From: SAR202 cluster bacterium
GTDB lineage: Bacteria > Chloroflexota > Dehalococcoidia > SAR202 > GCA-002694895
Direction of reading: 5' to 3'
Length of the DNA: 7,237 bases
NCBI GenBank assembly: GCA_009391605.1
Contig: VFGQ01000055.1
Coordinates: 1 to 7,237, forward strand
Under the pieces are notes generated by a model. The model was not told the DNA's origin. It saw only the letters and a program-made list of their open reading frames with translations, and ran no database searches. Made by a program: the position numbers and the translations under genes. Of the stretch, positions 1 through 6,268 are shown one piece after another (the first letter of the stretch is position 1; each line of letters opens with the position of its first letter).

Positions 1-78
1 AAATATAGTAAAGATGCGTATTTGAAATTATTGCGATCTATGTACAAACAAGAAACATTTGAAGGTCATTCAGATTAA
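1..78 (+). CDS. C-terminal fragment of an unidentified upstream gene
   Basis: Reading from base 1 gives 25 sense codons followed by TAA at 76-78. The peptide ends in the residues QETFEGHSD and carries several Lys, Leu and Tyr residues (KYSKDAYLKLLRSMYK before it). The frame is open to the window edge and uses AT-rich codons like its neighbours, so it is probably the real end of a gene on the same strand. The fragment is too short to assign to a family, and I saw no resemblance to the C-termini of ArgC, ArgF or ArgH. It could also be a chance open frame, since 25 codons without a stop is not strong evidence. The gap of 99 bases to argJ, which contains a good promoter, suggests that it belongs to a separate transcript or an earlier part of a larger cluster. 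Confidence 0.45.
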   Translation, partial: KYSKDAYLKLLRSMYKQETFEGHSD

Positions 79-113
79 ATAGATATAATTTATATATTGT
101 ATGTTATTTTTAT

Positions 114-140
114 AAGGGGATATGATATAATCTTACCCTT
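114..140. repeat. Inverted repeat around the -10 element, possible operator
   Basis: AAGGG at 114-118 and CCCTT at 136-140 form an inverted repeat. A further GAT/ATC pair (119-121 with 130-132) extends it if three bases (133-135) are left out. The half-site centres are about 22 bases apart, close to two helical turns, and the -10 hexamer lies between them. These are the main G/C-rich stretches in an otherwise A/T-rich gap. This geometry suits a repressor-binding dyad but does not resemble the ArgR-type ARG box (TGAAT/ATTCA halves). A 5-bp repeat can occur by chance, so the operator role is only an inference. Confidence 0.25.
123..131 (+). promoter_or_regulatory. Probable argJ operon promoter, extended -10 element
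   Basis: The sequence TGATATAAT is a perfect extended -10 box (TG-N-TATAAT, with the hexamer at 126-131). No good -35 hexamer lies 16-18 bases upstream; the best there are poor matches such as TGTTAT at 102-107. Extended -10 promoters of the sigma-70 type often do without a strong -35. Transcription would start near 137-139, giving a leader of about 40 bases before the argJ start codon. A second TATAAT at 84-89 lacks the TG element and is weaker; a TTGAAG at 59-64 is 19 bases upstream of it. In an AT-rich genome such hexamers also arise by chance, so the call rests on the extended motif plus its position in the only sizeable gap of the window. Confidence 0.5.
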
Positions 141-177
141 GATCATGAAGTTTAATTGCTGAATTTTTTTTCATACA

Positions 178-1386
178 ATGTTTGAAATAATAGAAAATGG
201 AACTGTGACATCCCCCAAAGGTTATTTAGCTGGGGCAACTAATGTCGGTATTAAAACAGATACTGACGAATTAGATGTGGGAATTTTATGGACAAATAAT
301 AAAGATGCATATTGCACAGGTGTTTTTACTCAAAATTCTATAGTTTCCCATTCGGTTACAGCATCAAAACAAAATATAAATGGAAAATTAGTTAAAGGAG
401 TTGTTGCGAATAGTGGTTGTGCTAATTGCGGGGTAGGGGATCAAGGATTAATTGATGCAAAAGAAGTCATAAAATTAACGTCTGAATTTCTAGGATGTGA
501 TGAAAATAATCTGGCTATTTGCAGTACAGGATTGATAGGTGAAGAATTGCCTATGGCTTTAATTAGAAAAAATATTAGTAATATTAAATTGTCTAAGAAT
601 GATGGTAAAGAATTTGCTAAATCAATATTAACAACTGATACTAAAACTAAAGAAATAGCTGTAAGTTATGAGTTTAATGGCAAGATAATAACAATAGGTG
701 GATGTGCTAAAGGTGTTGGTATGATTCATCCAAATATGGCGACTATGTTAGCGTTTATTACAACTGATGCAAAATTAGATAATGCTTTTCAAGATAATAT
801 TTTGAAAAAAATTGTTAATGATACATTTAATATGATTAGCGTGGATGGGGATCAATCCACAAATGATACAGTTTTATTAATTTCTAATGGAGAAGCTTCT
901 GCTGATTTAATTGATGAGAATTCAGAATCGAAAGAATTGTTTTTAGAAGCTTTATTTTATGTGTGTGAAACTTTGGCAAAAGAATTAGTTTCAGATGGGG
1001 AAGGCGCAAATCATTTAATAGAATGTAATGTTGTAGGAGCTGCAAGTTCTGAAGATGCTAGGAAGGGAGCAAAAAGTATTATTGGTTCTATGTTGGTAAA
1101 ATCTATGATCCATGGTAGAGATCCTAATTGGGGAAGATTAATGATGGCATTGGGCAAAAGTGGGATTAAAATAATTGAAAATAATGTTGATATTTATTTA
1201 AACGATATACATATAGCTCATGAAGGCAAATCAGTGAGATTTTCTAAAGAATCTGTAATTACTTCAATGAATGCTAAAGAAATAAAAATAAAAATTGACC
1301 TTAATATAGATAATTATGAATCGACTGCTTGGGGTTGTGATTTGACAGAAGAATATGTGGTTTTTAATTCAGCTTATAGTACATAA
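178..1386 (+). CDS. argJ: Ornithine acetyltransferase ArgJ (glutamate N-acetyltransferase)
   Basis: ArgJ moves the acetyl group of N-acetylornithine to glutamate, releasing ornithine and recycling N-acetylglutamate in the cyclic arginine pathway. Some members also use acetyl-CoA; the sequence does not settle which type this is. The protein is cytoplasmic and self-cleaving. The cleavage motif GMIHPNMATML is at residues 181-191, and Thr189 should become the N-terminal nucleophile of the beta chain after the Ala188-Thr189 bond is cut. The oxyanion-hole region is CSTGLIG (115-121, Thr117-Gly118). Other family motifs are SVDGDQSTNDTV, SDGEGA and DPNWGR, and the C-terminus reads TAWGCDL to NSAYST. 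The 402-residue length is normal for the family. ATG178 gives a family-like N-terminus (ENGTVTSPKGYLAGA), but there is no Shine-Dalgarno site before it, only a run of eight T at 164-171. argB starts 8 bases after the stop. Confidence 0.97.
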   Translation: MFEIIENGTVTSPKGYLAGATNVGIKTDTDELDVGILWTNNKDAYCTGVFTQNSIVSHSVTASKQNINGKLVKGVVANSGCANCGVGDQGLIDAKEVIKLTSEFLGCDENNLAICSTGLIGEELPMALIRKNISNIKLSKNDGKEFAKSILTTDTKTKEIAVSYEFNGKIITIGGCAKGVGMIHPNMATMLAFITTDAKLDNAFQDNILKKIVNDTFNMISVDGDQSTNDTVLLISNGEASADLIDENSESKELFLEALFYVCETLAKELVSDGEGANHLIECNVVGAASSEDARKGAKSIIGSMLVKSMIHGRDPNWGRLMMALGKSGIKIIENNVDIYLNDIHIAHEGKSVRFSKESVITSMNAKEIKIKIDLNIDNYESTAWGCDLTEEYVVFNSAYST

Positions 1387-1394
1387 ATTTCAAC

Positions 1395-2288
1395 ATGCTA
1401 AATAATAATACTGACAAAAATAATATTCTCGGGCCAAAGTCTCAAAATTTTGATGAAAATAATTTTTCAAAAAATAAGTCAAATAACCCTCTTGATTCAT
1501 ATCTGATGAAAAAAACTATAGTTATCAAAGTTGGAGGTAGTACATTAGGTTTTGAAGATACTACTTTAAGTGATGTGGTAAAACTTCAGAATAAAGGATA
1601 TTTTCCTATAATTGTGCACGGTGGAGGTGCAGACATCTCTGAATGGATGAAGAAAATTGGAAAGAGACCAAAATTTGTTGACGGTAGAAGAGTAACTGAT
1701 AAAGAAACTTTAAATATAGTTATTTCAGTATTAGCAGGTAAAGTTAATACAGAAATGGTAAATCAATTAAATATTATAGGTGGTAAAGCAATAGGTTTAA
1801 GCGGGGTGGATGATGGGTTAATTACAGCTAAATTAAAAGATCCAACTTTTGGGTTTGTTGGAGAAGTTGATAAAGTCAAATCCAAATCTATATTTGAATT
1901 AGTGAAATTAGGATATATCCCTGTTATAGCCCCACTTTGTTTAAATACAAAACCAAAATCTGATGATCAGATTTTAAATGTAAATGCTGATAGTGTTGCA
2001 GGTGAAGTTGCAAGATCAATAAATTGTAGTAAATTAATTTTTGTAACTGATGTTCCAGGAGTTATGGATTTATCTAAGAGAGTAATCCCTAAATTGGTTT
2101 CTAAACAGGTAAAGAAACTTGTAAAAACTTCATATGTTTCAGGAGGAATGATTCCTAAATTAGAAGCATGTCTGCATTCTTTATCTAAGATACAAGAAGC
2201 TCATATAATTGACGGTAGAAAAGAAGGCGCATTATTTACCGTAGTTACTAAAAATAATTTTAACAAAGGTACTTTAATAGTAAATTAA
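1395..2288 (+). CDS. argB: Acetylglutamate kinase ArgB with N-terminal extension
   Basis: ArgB phosphorylates N-acetylglutamate with ATP, the second step of arginine synthesis, in the cytoplasm. Residues 38-297 are a complete amino-acid-kinase domain. They show IVIKVGGS with the catalytic Lys45, the glycine loop HGGGAD (75-80), the substrate-binding FVDGRRVTD (94-102), NVNADSVAGEVA (195-206), TDVPGV (218-223) and SGGMIPKLEA with Lys255. The first 37 residues are an Asn/Ser/Lys-rich, low-complexity extension not usual in the family. Met38 (base 1506) is the family-like start, but neither start has a Shine-Dalgarno site. I kept ATG1395 because it lies 8 bases after argJ, as argG lies 4 bases after argD, which suits coupled translation. 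The C-terminal arginine-site signature is partly lost: the HIIDGR element is present (270-275), but the Glu expected about 13 residues after its His is Val283. The function is secure; the start is uncertain. Confidence 0.95.
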   Translation: MLNNNTDKNNILGPKSQNFDENNFSKNKSNNPLDSYLMKKTIVIKVGGSTLGFEDTTLSDVVKLQNKGYFPIIVHGGGADISEWMKKIGKRPKFVDGRRVTDKETLNIVISVLAGKVNTEMVNQLNIIGGKAIGLSGVDDGLITAKLKDPTFGFVGEVDKVKSKSIFELVKLGYIPVIAPLCLNTKPKSDDQILNVNADSVAGEVARSINCSKLIFVTDVPGVMDLSKRVIPKLVSKQVKKLVKTSYVSGGMIPKLEACLHSLSKIQEAHIIDGRKEGALFTVVTKNNFNKGTLIVN

Positions 2289-2292
2289 GGAG
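2287..2292 (+). promoter_or_regulatory. Shine-Dalgarno site for the UPF0182 gene
   Basis: AAGGAG lies six bases before the TTG at 2299-2301 and overlaps the TAA stop of argB (2286-2288). This strong site decides the TTG start. There is no in-frame ATG until deep inside the membrane region (Met105), so an ATG start would remove the first transmembrane segments. The overlap with the argB stop suggests that translation of the two genes is coupled. Confidence 0.85.
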
Positions 2293-2298
2293 AAAATA

Positions 2299-5040
2299 TT
2301 GAATAATTCAAATAACGACAATATAGCTATTCCAGCTATTTTAAAAAATATATCCCCAAGAACAATAATTATTATCGTTGTTTCTCTTTTGATATTTGCT
2401 GTTTTCGCAAATATATTTAAGAATATATATTCTGAATTATTATGGTTTGGACAATTGAATTATCAGGATATTTATTTAACTATTTTAAGAACAAAAATAT
2501 TTCTATTTATTATTGGATTTTTACTTTCAATAACTACACTAAGTATTAGTTCTTTTATAGCTTTTAAGTATTCATGGAATGGATTTGAGTCGGAATTACC
2601 TGAGCCATTTAACATGCTCGGTCCTAAATTATATAAATATCTTTTAATGATAGCAGTATTTGGAGTGAGTATTATTATTGGTTTTACTAATGCTGTTAAT
2701 TGGGAATTGTTTTTAAGGTTCTTTAATTCATCATCTTTTGAAGTTTCTGATCCAATATTTAACAGGGACTTATCTTTTTATATTTTTGATTATCCTATTT
2801 ATACATATATTCAAAAAGGATTATTGACTATTTCGGTACTTTGTACAATATTTCCATTGCTTATTATATTTATTAATTCAGCTTTTTCTGGCAGACAATT
2901 CTCGGAAAGTAAGATTTTGAAAAAGCAAATTCCAATTTTGTTTGCAATTATATTTTTATTATTTAGTGTTGGAATTCTTTTTTCCAGATGGGGTGTTTTG
3001 TTTTCTACGCAAGGAGTAGTTTTCGGAGCAGGATTTACTGATGTTAATGTAAAAATTATAGCTTATTTAATTATGGCAGTATTAGGATTTTTACTATCAG
3101 TAATCATTCCTTTTTCAATAAAATATTCTCCTAGAAATTTTGTATATATTCCAGTTATATCATGGGCCGTGTTGTATATTTTCTTAGTATTATTATGGCC
3201 AACTCTAACTCAGAGATTTTCAGTGACTCCAAATGAATATGTTAAGGAGAAAAATTATATTGAAAATAATATTGAATTCACAAGAAAAGCATATGGTTTA
3301 GATAAAATAGAAGAGAGTTATTTTCCTGCAAGTTCAGAAATACCTAGTTCAATTTTTACTGATTATTCTGAAACTTTAAATAATATAAGATTATGGGATC
3401 ATAAACCTCTTAAAGATGTATATACTCAAACACAGTTAATACGTCCTTATTATGATTTTAAAGATGTAGATGTGGATAGATATATGATAGATGGTGAGTA
3501 TAGACAAGTAATGTTAGCAACTAGGGAAGTTGCACCTGAAAAACTTGATGAAGAAAAGCAGACTTGGGTTAATGTTTTCTTGCAGTATACTCATGGATAT
3601 GGTTTGGCAATGAGTCCGGTTAATTCTTTTGATTCGCAGGGTAAACCATATTTTTTCTCTAAAGATATTCCCTCTGATGGTGTGATAAAAGTAAATTCTA
3701 TGAATGGAGAATTACAAGAAGATCTTTCTGTGGAGAATCCCAGAATATATTATGGGGAAGCTATCACGCCATATGTAATTGTAAATACAAAAACTATGGA
3801 AGTTGATTATCAAGAAAAAGGAAAAGAAGGAAAAGAAGGTGTTCTTAAAAGACATAATTATGAAGGGAAAGGTGGTGTCTTATTATCAAATTTTTTGATT
3901 AAACTTGTTCATGCATGGAAATTTTCAGATATTAATTTAATGATTAGTGATGAAATACACTCTGGCAGTAAAATACAATATCACAGAAATATTCAGGATA
4001 GAGTTAATAAATTAGTTCCTTTCTTGGAATTAGATTCTGATCCATATATTGTTTTACATGATGGAAAATTAAAATGGATCCAGGATGCTTATACTCTTTC
4101 AAATAATTTTCCTTATTCTGAACCAACCGAGGGCAAATTTAACTATATCAGAAACAGCGTAAAAGCAGTGATTGATGCATATGATGGTACAGTTAAGTTT
4201 TATGTGGCAGATAATTCTGATCCTTTAATAGATACTTATTCTAAAATTTTCCCGAATATATTTAGACCTTTATCAGAAATGCCACTAGATTTAAGAGAAC
4301 ATATTAGATATCCAATTGATATATTTAAAGCTCAATCCAACAAATATTTAGAGTATCACATGCAGGATTCACAAATTTTTTATAACAATGAAGATTTATG
4401 GAATATACCTCAGGAAAAATTTGGACAATCTGCAGAATTACAGAAAGTGGAACCTTATTATTTAGTAATGAATTTACCTGGGAATAAAGATACGGAATTT
4501 GTTTTATTGAGTCCTTATACACCTAATCAGAGAAAAAACTTAATTGGATGGCTGGCTGGAAGAAGTGATGGAGATCAATATGGTAAATTAATTGCTTATA
4601 ATTTTCCTAAAGATTTAACAATTTATGGTACTGAACAAATAGAAGCACGTATGGATAATGATCCTATGATATCTGAATGGTTTACATTAAGATGCCAGGA
4701 AGGATCGTTTTGTATAAGAGGGAATTTGTTAGTTGTTCCAATTGCAGATACCTTATTGTATGCAGAACCAATTTATTTGCAGGCTGAGGGAGTAGATTTA
4801 CCTGAACTTAAAAAAGTTATTCTTGCATCAGCTGATCATGTAATTATGGCAGATTCTGTTCATGAAGGTGTTAAGGCTTTAATTGAAAAACAATCAAATG
4901 AAATACAGACTGGTGACATCAAGGTAATACCTGAAGTTGATGATTTAGCCAAAGGCATTTCTGATGAACTTTCTAAAAAGATTGAAAATCTTCTCGAAGA
5001 TATTAAACTAATCTTAGAAGAATTAAATCAAGTTAAATAA
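2299..5040 (+). CDS. UPF0182 (COG1615) family large integral membrane protein
   Basis: This is a 913-residue protein of a family with no established function. Seven hydrophobic segments are visible at about residues 21-40, 66-89, 113-131, 173-195, 210-229, 252-274 and 281-300. A large soluble domain (about 301-913) follows; an odd number of spans would put it on the opposite side from the N-terminus, probably outside the cell. Family motifs in order are YTHGYGLAMSPVNSFD (430-445), NPRIYYGE (480-487), YHRNIQDRV (561-569), DAYTLSNNFPYSEP (596-609), the PLSEMP to HIRYP block (657-672), LLSPYTPNQRKN to GRSDG (736-758), IEARMDNDP (781-789) and IRGNLLVVPI (806-815). The end (881-913) looks like a charged helix. 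Full length and intact. Its start is TTG with a strong ribosome site. It sits between argB and argD, 10 and 30 bases away, so it is probably co-transcribed with them. Its only soluble-domain cysteines are Cys799 and Cys805. Its link to arginine synthesis is unknown. Confidence 0.95.
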   Translation: MNNSNNDNIAIPAILKNISPRTIIIIVVSLLIFAVFANIFKNIYSELLWFGQLNYQDIYLTILRTKIFLFIIGFLLSITTLSISSFIAFKYSWNGFESELPEPFNMLGPKLYKYLLMIAVFGVSIIIGFTNAVNWELFLRFFNSSSFEVSDPIFNRDLSFYIFDYPIYTYIQKGLLTISVLCTIFPLLIIFINSAFSGRQFSESKILKKQIPILFAIIFLLFSVGILFSRWGVLFSTQGVVFGAGFTDVNVKIIAYLIMAVLGFLLSVIIPFSIKYSPRNFVYIPVISWAVLYIFLVLLWPTLTQRFSVTPNEYVKEKNYIENNIEFTRKAYGLDKIEESYFPASSEIPSSIFTDYSETLNNIRLWDHKPLKDVYTQTQLIRPYYDFKDVDVDRYMIDGEYRQVMLATREVAPEKLDEEKQTWVNVFLQYTHGYGLAMSPVNSFDSQGKPYFFSKDIPSDGVIKVNSMNGELQEDLSVENPRIYYGEAITPYVIVNTKTMEVDYQEKGKEGKEGVLKRHNYEGKGGVLLSNFLIKLVHAWKFSDINLMISDEIHSGSKIQYHRNIQDRVNKLVPFLELDSDPYIVLHDGKLKWIQDAYTLSNNFPYSEPTEGKFNYIRNSVKAVIDAYDGTVKFYVADNSDPLIDTYSKIFPNIFRPLSEMPLDLREHIRYPIDIFKAQSNKYLEYHMQDSQIFYNNEDLWNIPQEKFGQSAELQKVEPYYLVMNLPGNKDTEFVLLSPYTPNQRKNLIGWLAGRSDGDQYGKLIAYNFPKDLTIYGTEQIEARMDNDPMISEWFTLRCQEGSFCIRGNLLVVPIADTLLYAEPIYLQAEGVDLPELKKVILASADHVIMADSVHEGVKALIEKQSNEIQTGDIKVIPEVDDLAKGISDELSKKIENLLEDIKLILEELNQVK

Positions 5041-5060
5041 TAATAAAATTTATGTATATA

Positions 5061-5064
5061 GGAG
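5061..5064 (+). promoter_or_regulatory. Shine-Dalgarno site for argD
   Basis: GGAG lies six bases before the ATG at 5071 and is followed by a second AAGG, an unusually purine-rich site. It supports this start, which gives an N-terminus of normal ArgD length. The 30-base gap after the UPF0182 stop holds no hairpin or convincing promoter. Confidence 0.85.
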
Positions 5065-5070
5065 AAGGAT

Positions 5071-6264
5071 ATGGATGAATCAAAATGGAAAGAAATGGAA
5101 TCTAAGTATTATATGCATGCTGCAAATAGGTATCCGATGGTCCTGGAAAGAGGTAAAGGTACTAAGGTGTGGGATACAGCTGGCAATGAGTATCTAGACT
5201 TTACTTCAGGTTGGGCTGTAAATAACATAGGGCATTCTAATGAAATTGTAGCAGAGGCAATTGAGGAACAGGCAAAAACTTTATTACAAACATCTAATGT
5301 ATTTTATACAATACCTCAGCTTAAGCTAGCAGAAATACTAATAGAAAATAGTGTTTTAGATAAAATTTTTATATGCAATAGTGGGGCAGAAGCGAATGAA
5401 GGGGCAATTAAATTAGCTAGAAAATGGGGGAAACTTAATAAAAACGGAGCCCATAAAATATTGACTGCATTTGACTCTTTTCACGGAAGAACTATTTCAA
5501 CTCTTGCAGCTACAGGACAACCCCAATATCATGAAACTTTTATGCCGGTGACAGAGGGTTTTGATTATTTTAATTTAAACGATATTCAGTCTGTGCAAAA
5601 ATTAATAGATAAAGATACTGTAGGAATAATGCTAGAAGTTGTGCAGGGTGAGGGTGGGGTTAATCTATGTACACAAGAATTTGTCCAACAGGTTAGAAAT
5701 ATCTGTAATCAAGAAAACCTTATTATGATTATTGATGAGGTTCAGACAGGTATAGGAAGGTTGGGAGCATTATATGGTTATGAAAAATATAACATTGAAC
5801 CAGATGTTATAACTTTAGCAAAAGGCTTGGGGGCAGGAGTACCAATTGGCGCAATATTAGCAAAAGATGAGTTCTCAGTTTTTGTTCCAGGCGATCATGG
5901 TTCAACTTTTGGAGGCAATGCTCTTACTTCTGCTGCGGCTTATGCTTCAACAAAATATATTCTTGAAAATGATATCCATAATGAAGTTAATGAATTAGGT
6001 AAATATTTTATGGATAAATTAAATGATTTGATTAGTGAATATGAAATCATTAAAGAAGTTAGAGGTATGGGATTGTTAATTGCAATGGAATTTGCAGCTG
6101 ATATTTCAGCTGATTTAGTATCAAATTGTAATGAAGAAGGAATTTTAATAAATGCTGTCAGACCTAATACGATAAGATTTATGCCTCCTTTGACAGTTAC
6201 TAAAACTGAGATTGATCAGGCGATAATAAAAATTAAAAATGCTATTGAAAAAGCAATAAGATAA
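5071..6264 (+). CDS. argD: Acetylornithine aminotransferase ArgD (PLP-dependent)
   Basis: ArgD converts N-acetylglutamate 5-semialdehyde and glutamate to N-acetylornithine and 2-oxoglutarate, the fourth step of arginine synthesis. It is a cytoplasmic fold-type I, class III aminotransferase. Visible motifs are the phosphate-binding SGAEANEGAIKLAR (104-117), FHGRT (137-141) with the aromatic residue that stacks on the cofactor, VVQGEGG (190-196), IDEVQTGIGR (221-230) with Asp222 for the pyridine nitrogen, LAKGLGAGVPIGA (249-261) with Lys251 forming the Schiff base, and HGSTFGGNAL (276-285). IRFMPPL near the C-terminus (368-374) carries Arg369. The 397-residue length fits ArgD. Related aminotransferases (succinylornithine, ornithine or 4-aminobutyrate) share these motifs, but the arg neighbours favour ArgD. 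Some ArgD enzymes also serve lysine synthesis; nothing here decides that. It starts after a strong ribosome site and ends 4 bases before argG. Confidence 0.95.
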   Translation: MDESKWKEMESKYYMHAANRYPMVLERGKGTKVWDTAGNEYLDFTSGWAVNNIGHSNEIVAEAIEEQAKTLLQTSNVFYTIPQLKLAEILIENSVLDKIFICNSGAEANEGAIKLARKWGKLNKNGAHKILTAFDSFHGRTISTLAATGQPQYHETFMPVTEGFDYFNLNDIQSVQKLIDKDTVGIMLEVVQGEGGVNLCTQEFVQQVRNICNQENLIMIIDEVQTGIGRLGALYGYEKYNIEPDVITLAKGLGAGVPIGAILAKDEFSVFVPGDHGSTFGGNALTSAAAYASTKYILENDIHNEVNELGKYFMDKLNDLISEYEIIKEVRGMGLLIAMEFAADISADLVSNCNEEGILINAVRPNTIRFMPPLTVTKTEIDQAIIKIKNAIEKAIR

Positions 6265-6268
6265 TTGC

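Noticed and set aside
84..89. A second TATAAT as a separate promoter
   Set aside because: It has no TG extension; the only -35-like sequence (TTGAAG at 59-64) is 19 bases away and inside the upstream coding frame. The extended element at 123-131 is clearly better.
151..171. A run of eight T before argJ as a terminator or attenuator
   Set aside because: The only hairpin before it is a 4-bp AATT/AATT stem with a 4-base loop; there is no G/C-rich stem, so an intrinsic terminator is not supported.
1453..1468. A small hairpin (TGAAAA with TTTTCA) inside the argB N-terminal extension as a regulatory site
   Set aside because: The stem is six mostly A-T pairs, which is common by chance in this composition and unlikely to be stable.
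4325..4522. A 65-codon open frame on the minus strand
   Set aside because: It lies wholly inside the conserved C-terminal domain of the UPF0182 gene, shows no recognisable protein features, and is expected by chance opposite an AT-rich gene.
5041..5070. A promoter in the UPF0182-argD gap (TATGTATATA)
   Set aside because: The A/T run has no matching -35 and is typical background; the 30-base gap is more simply an operon spacer holding the argD ribosome site.
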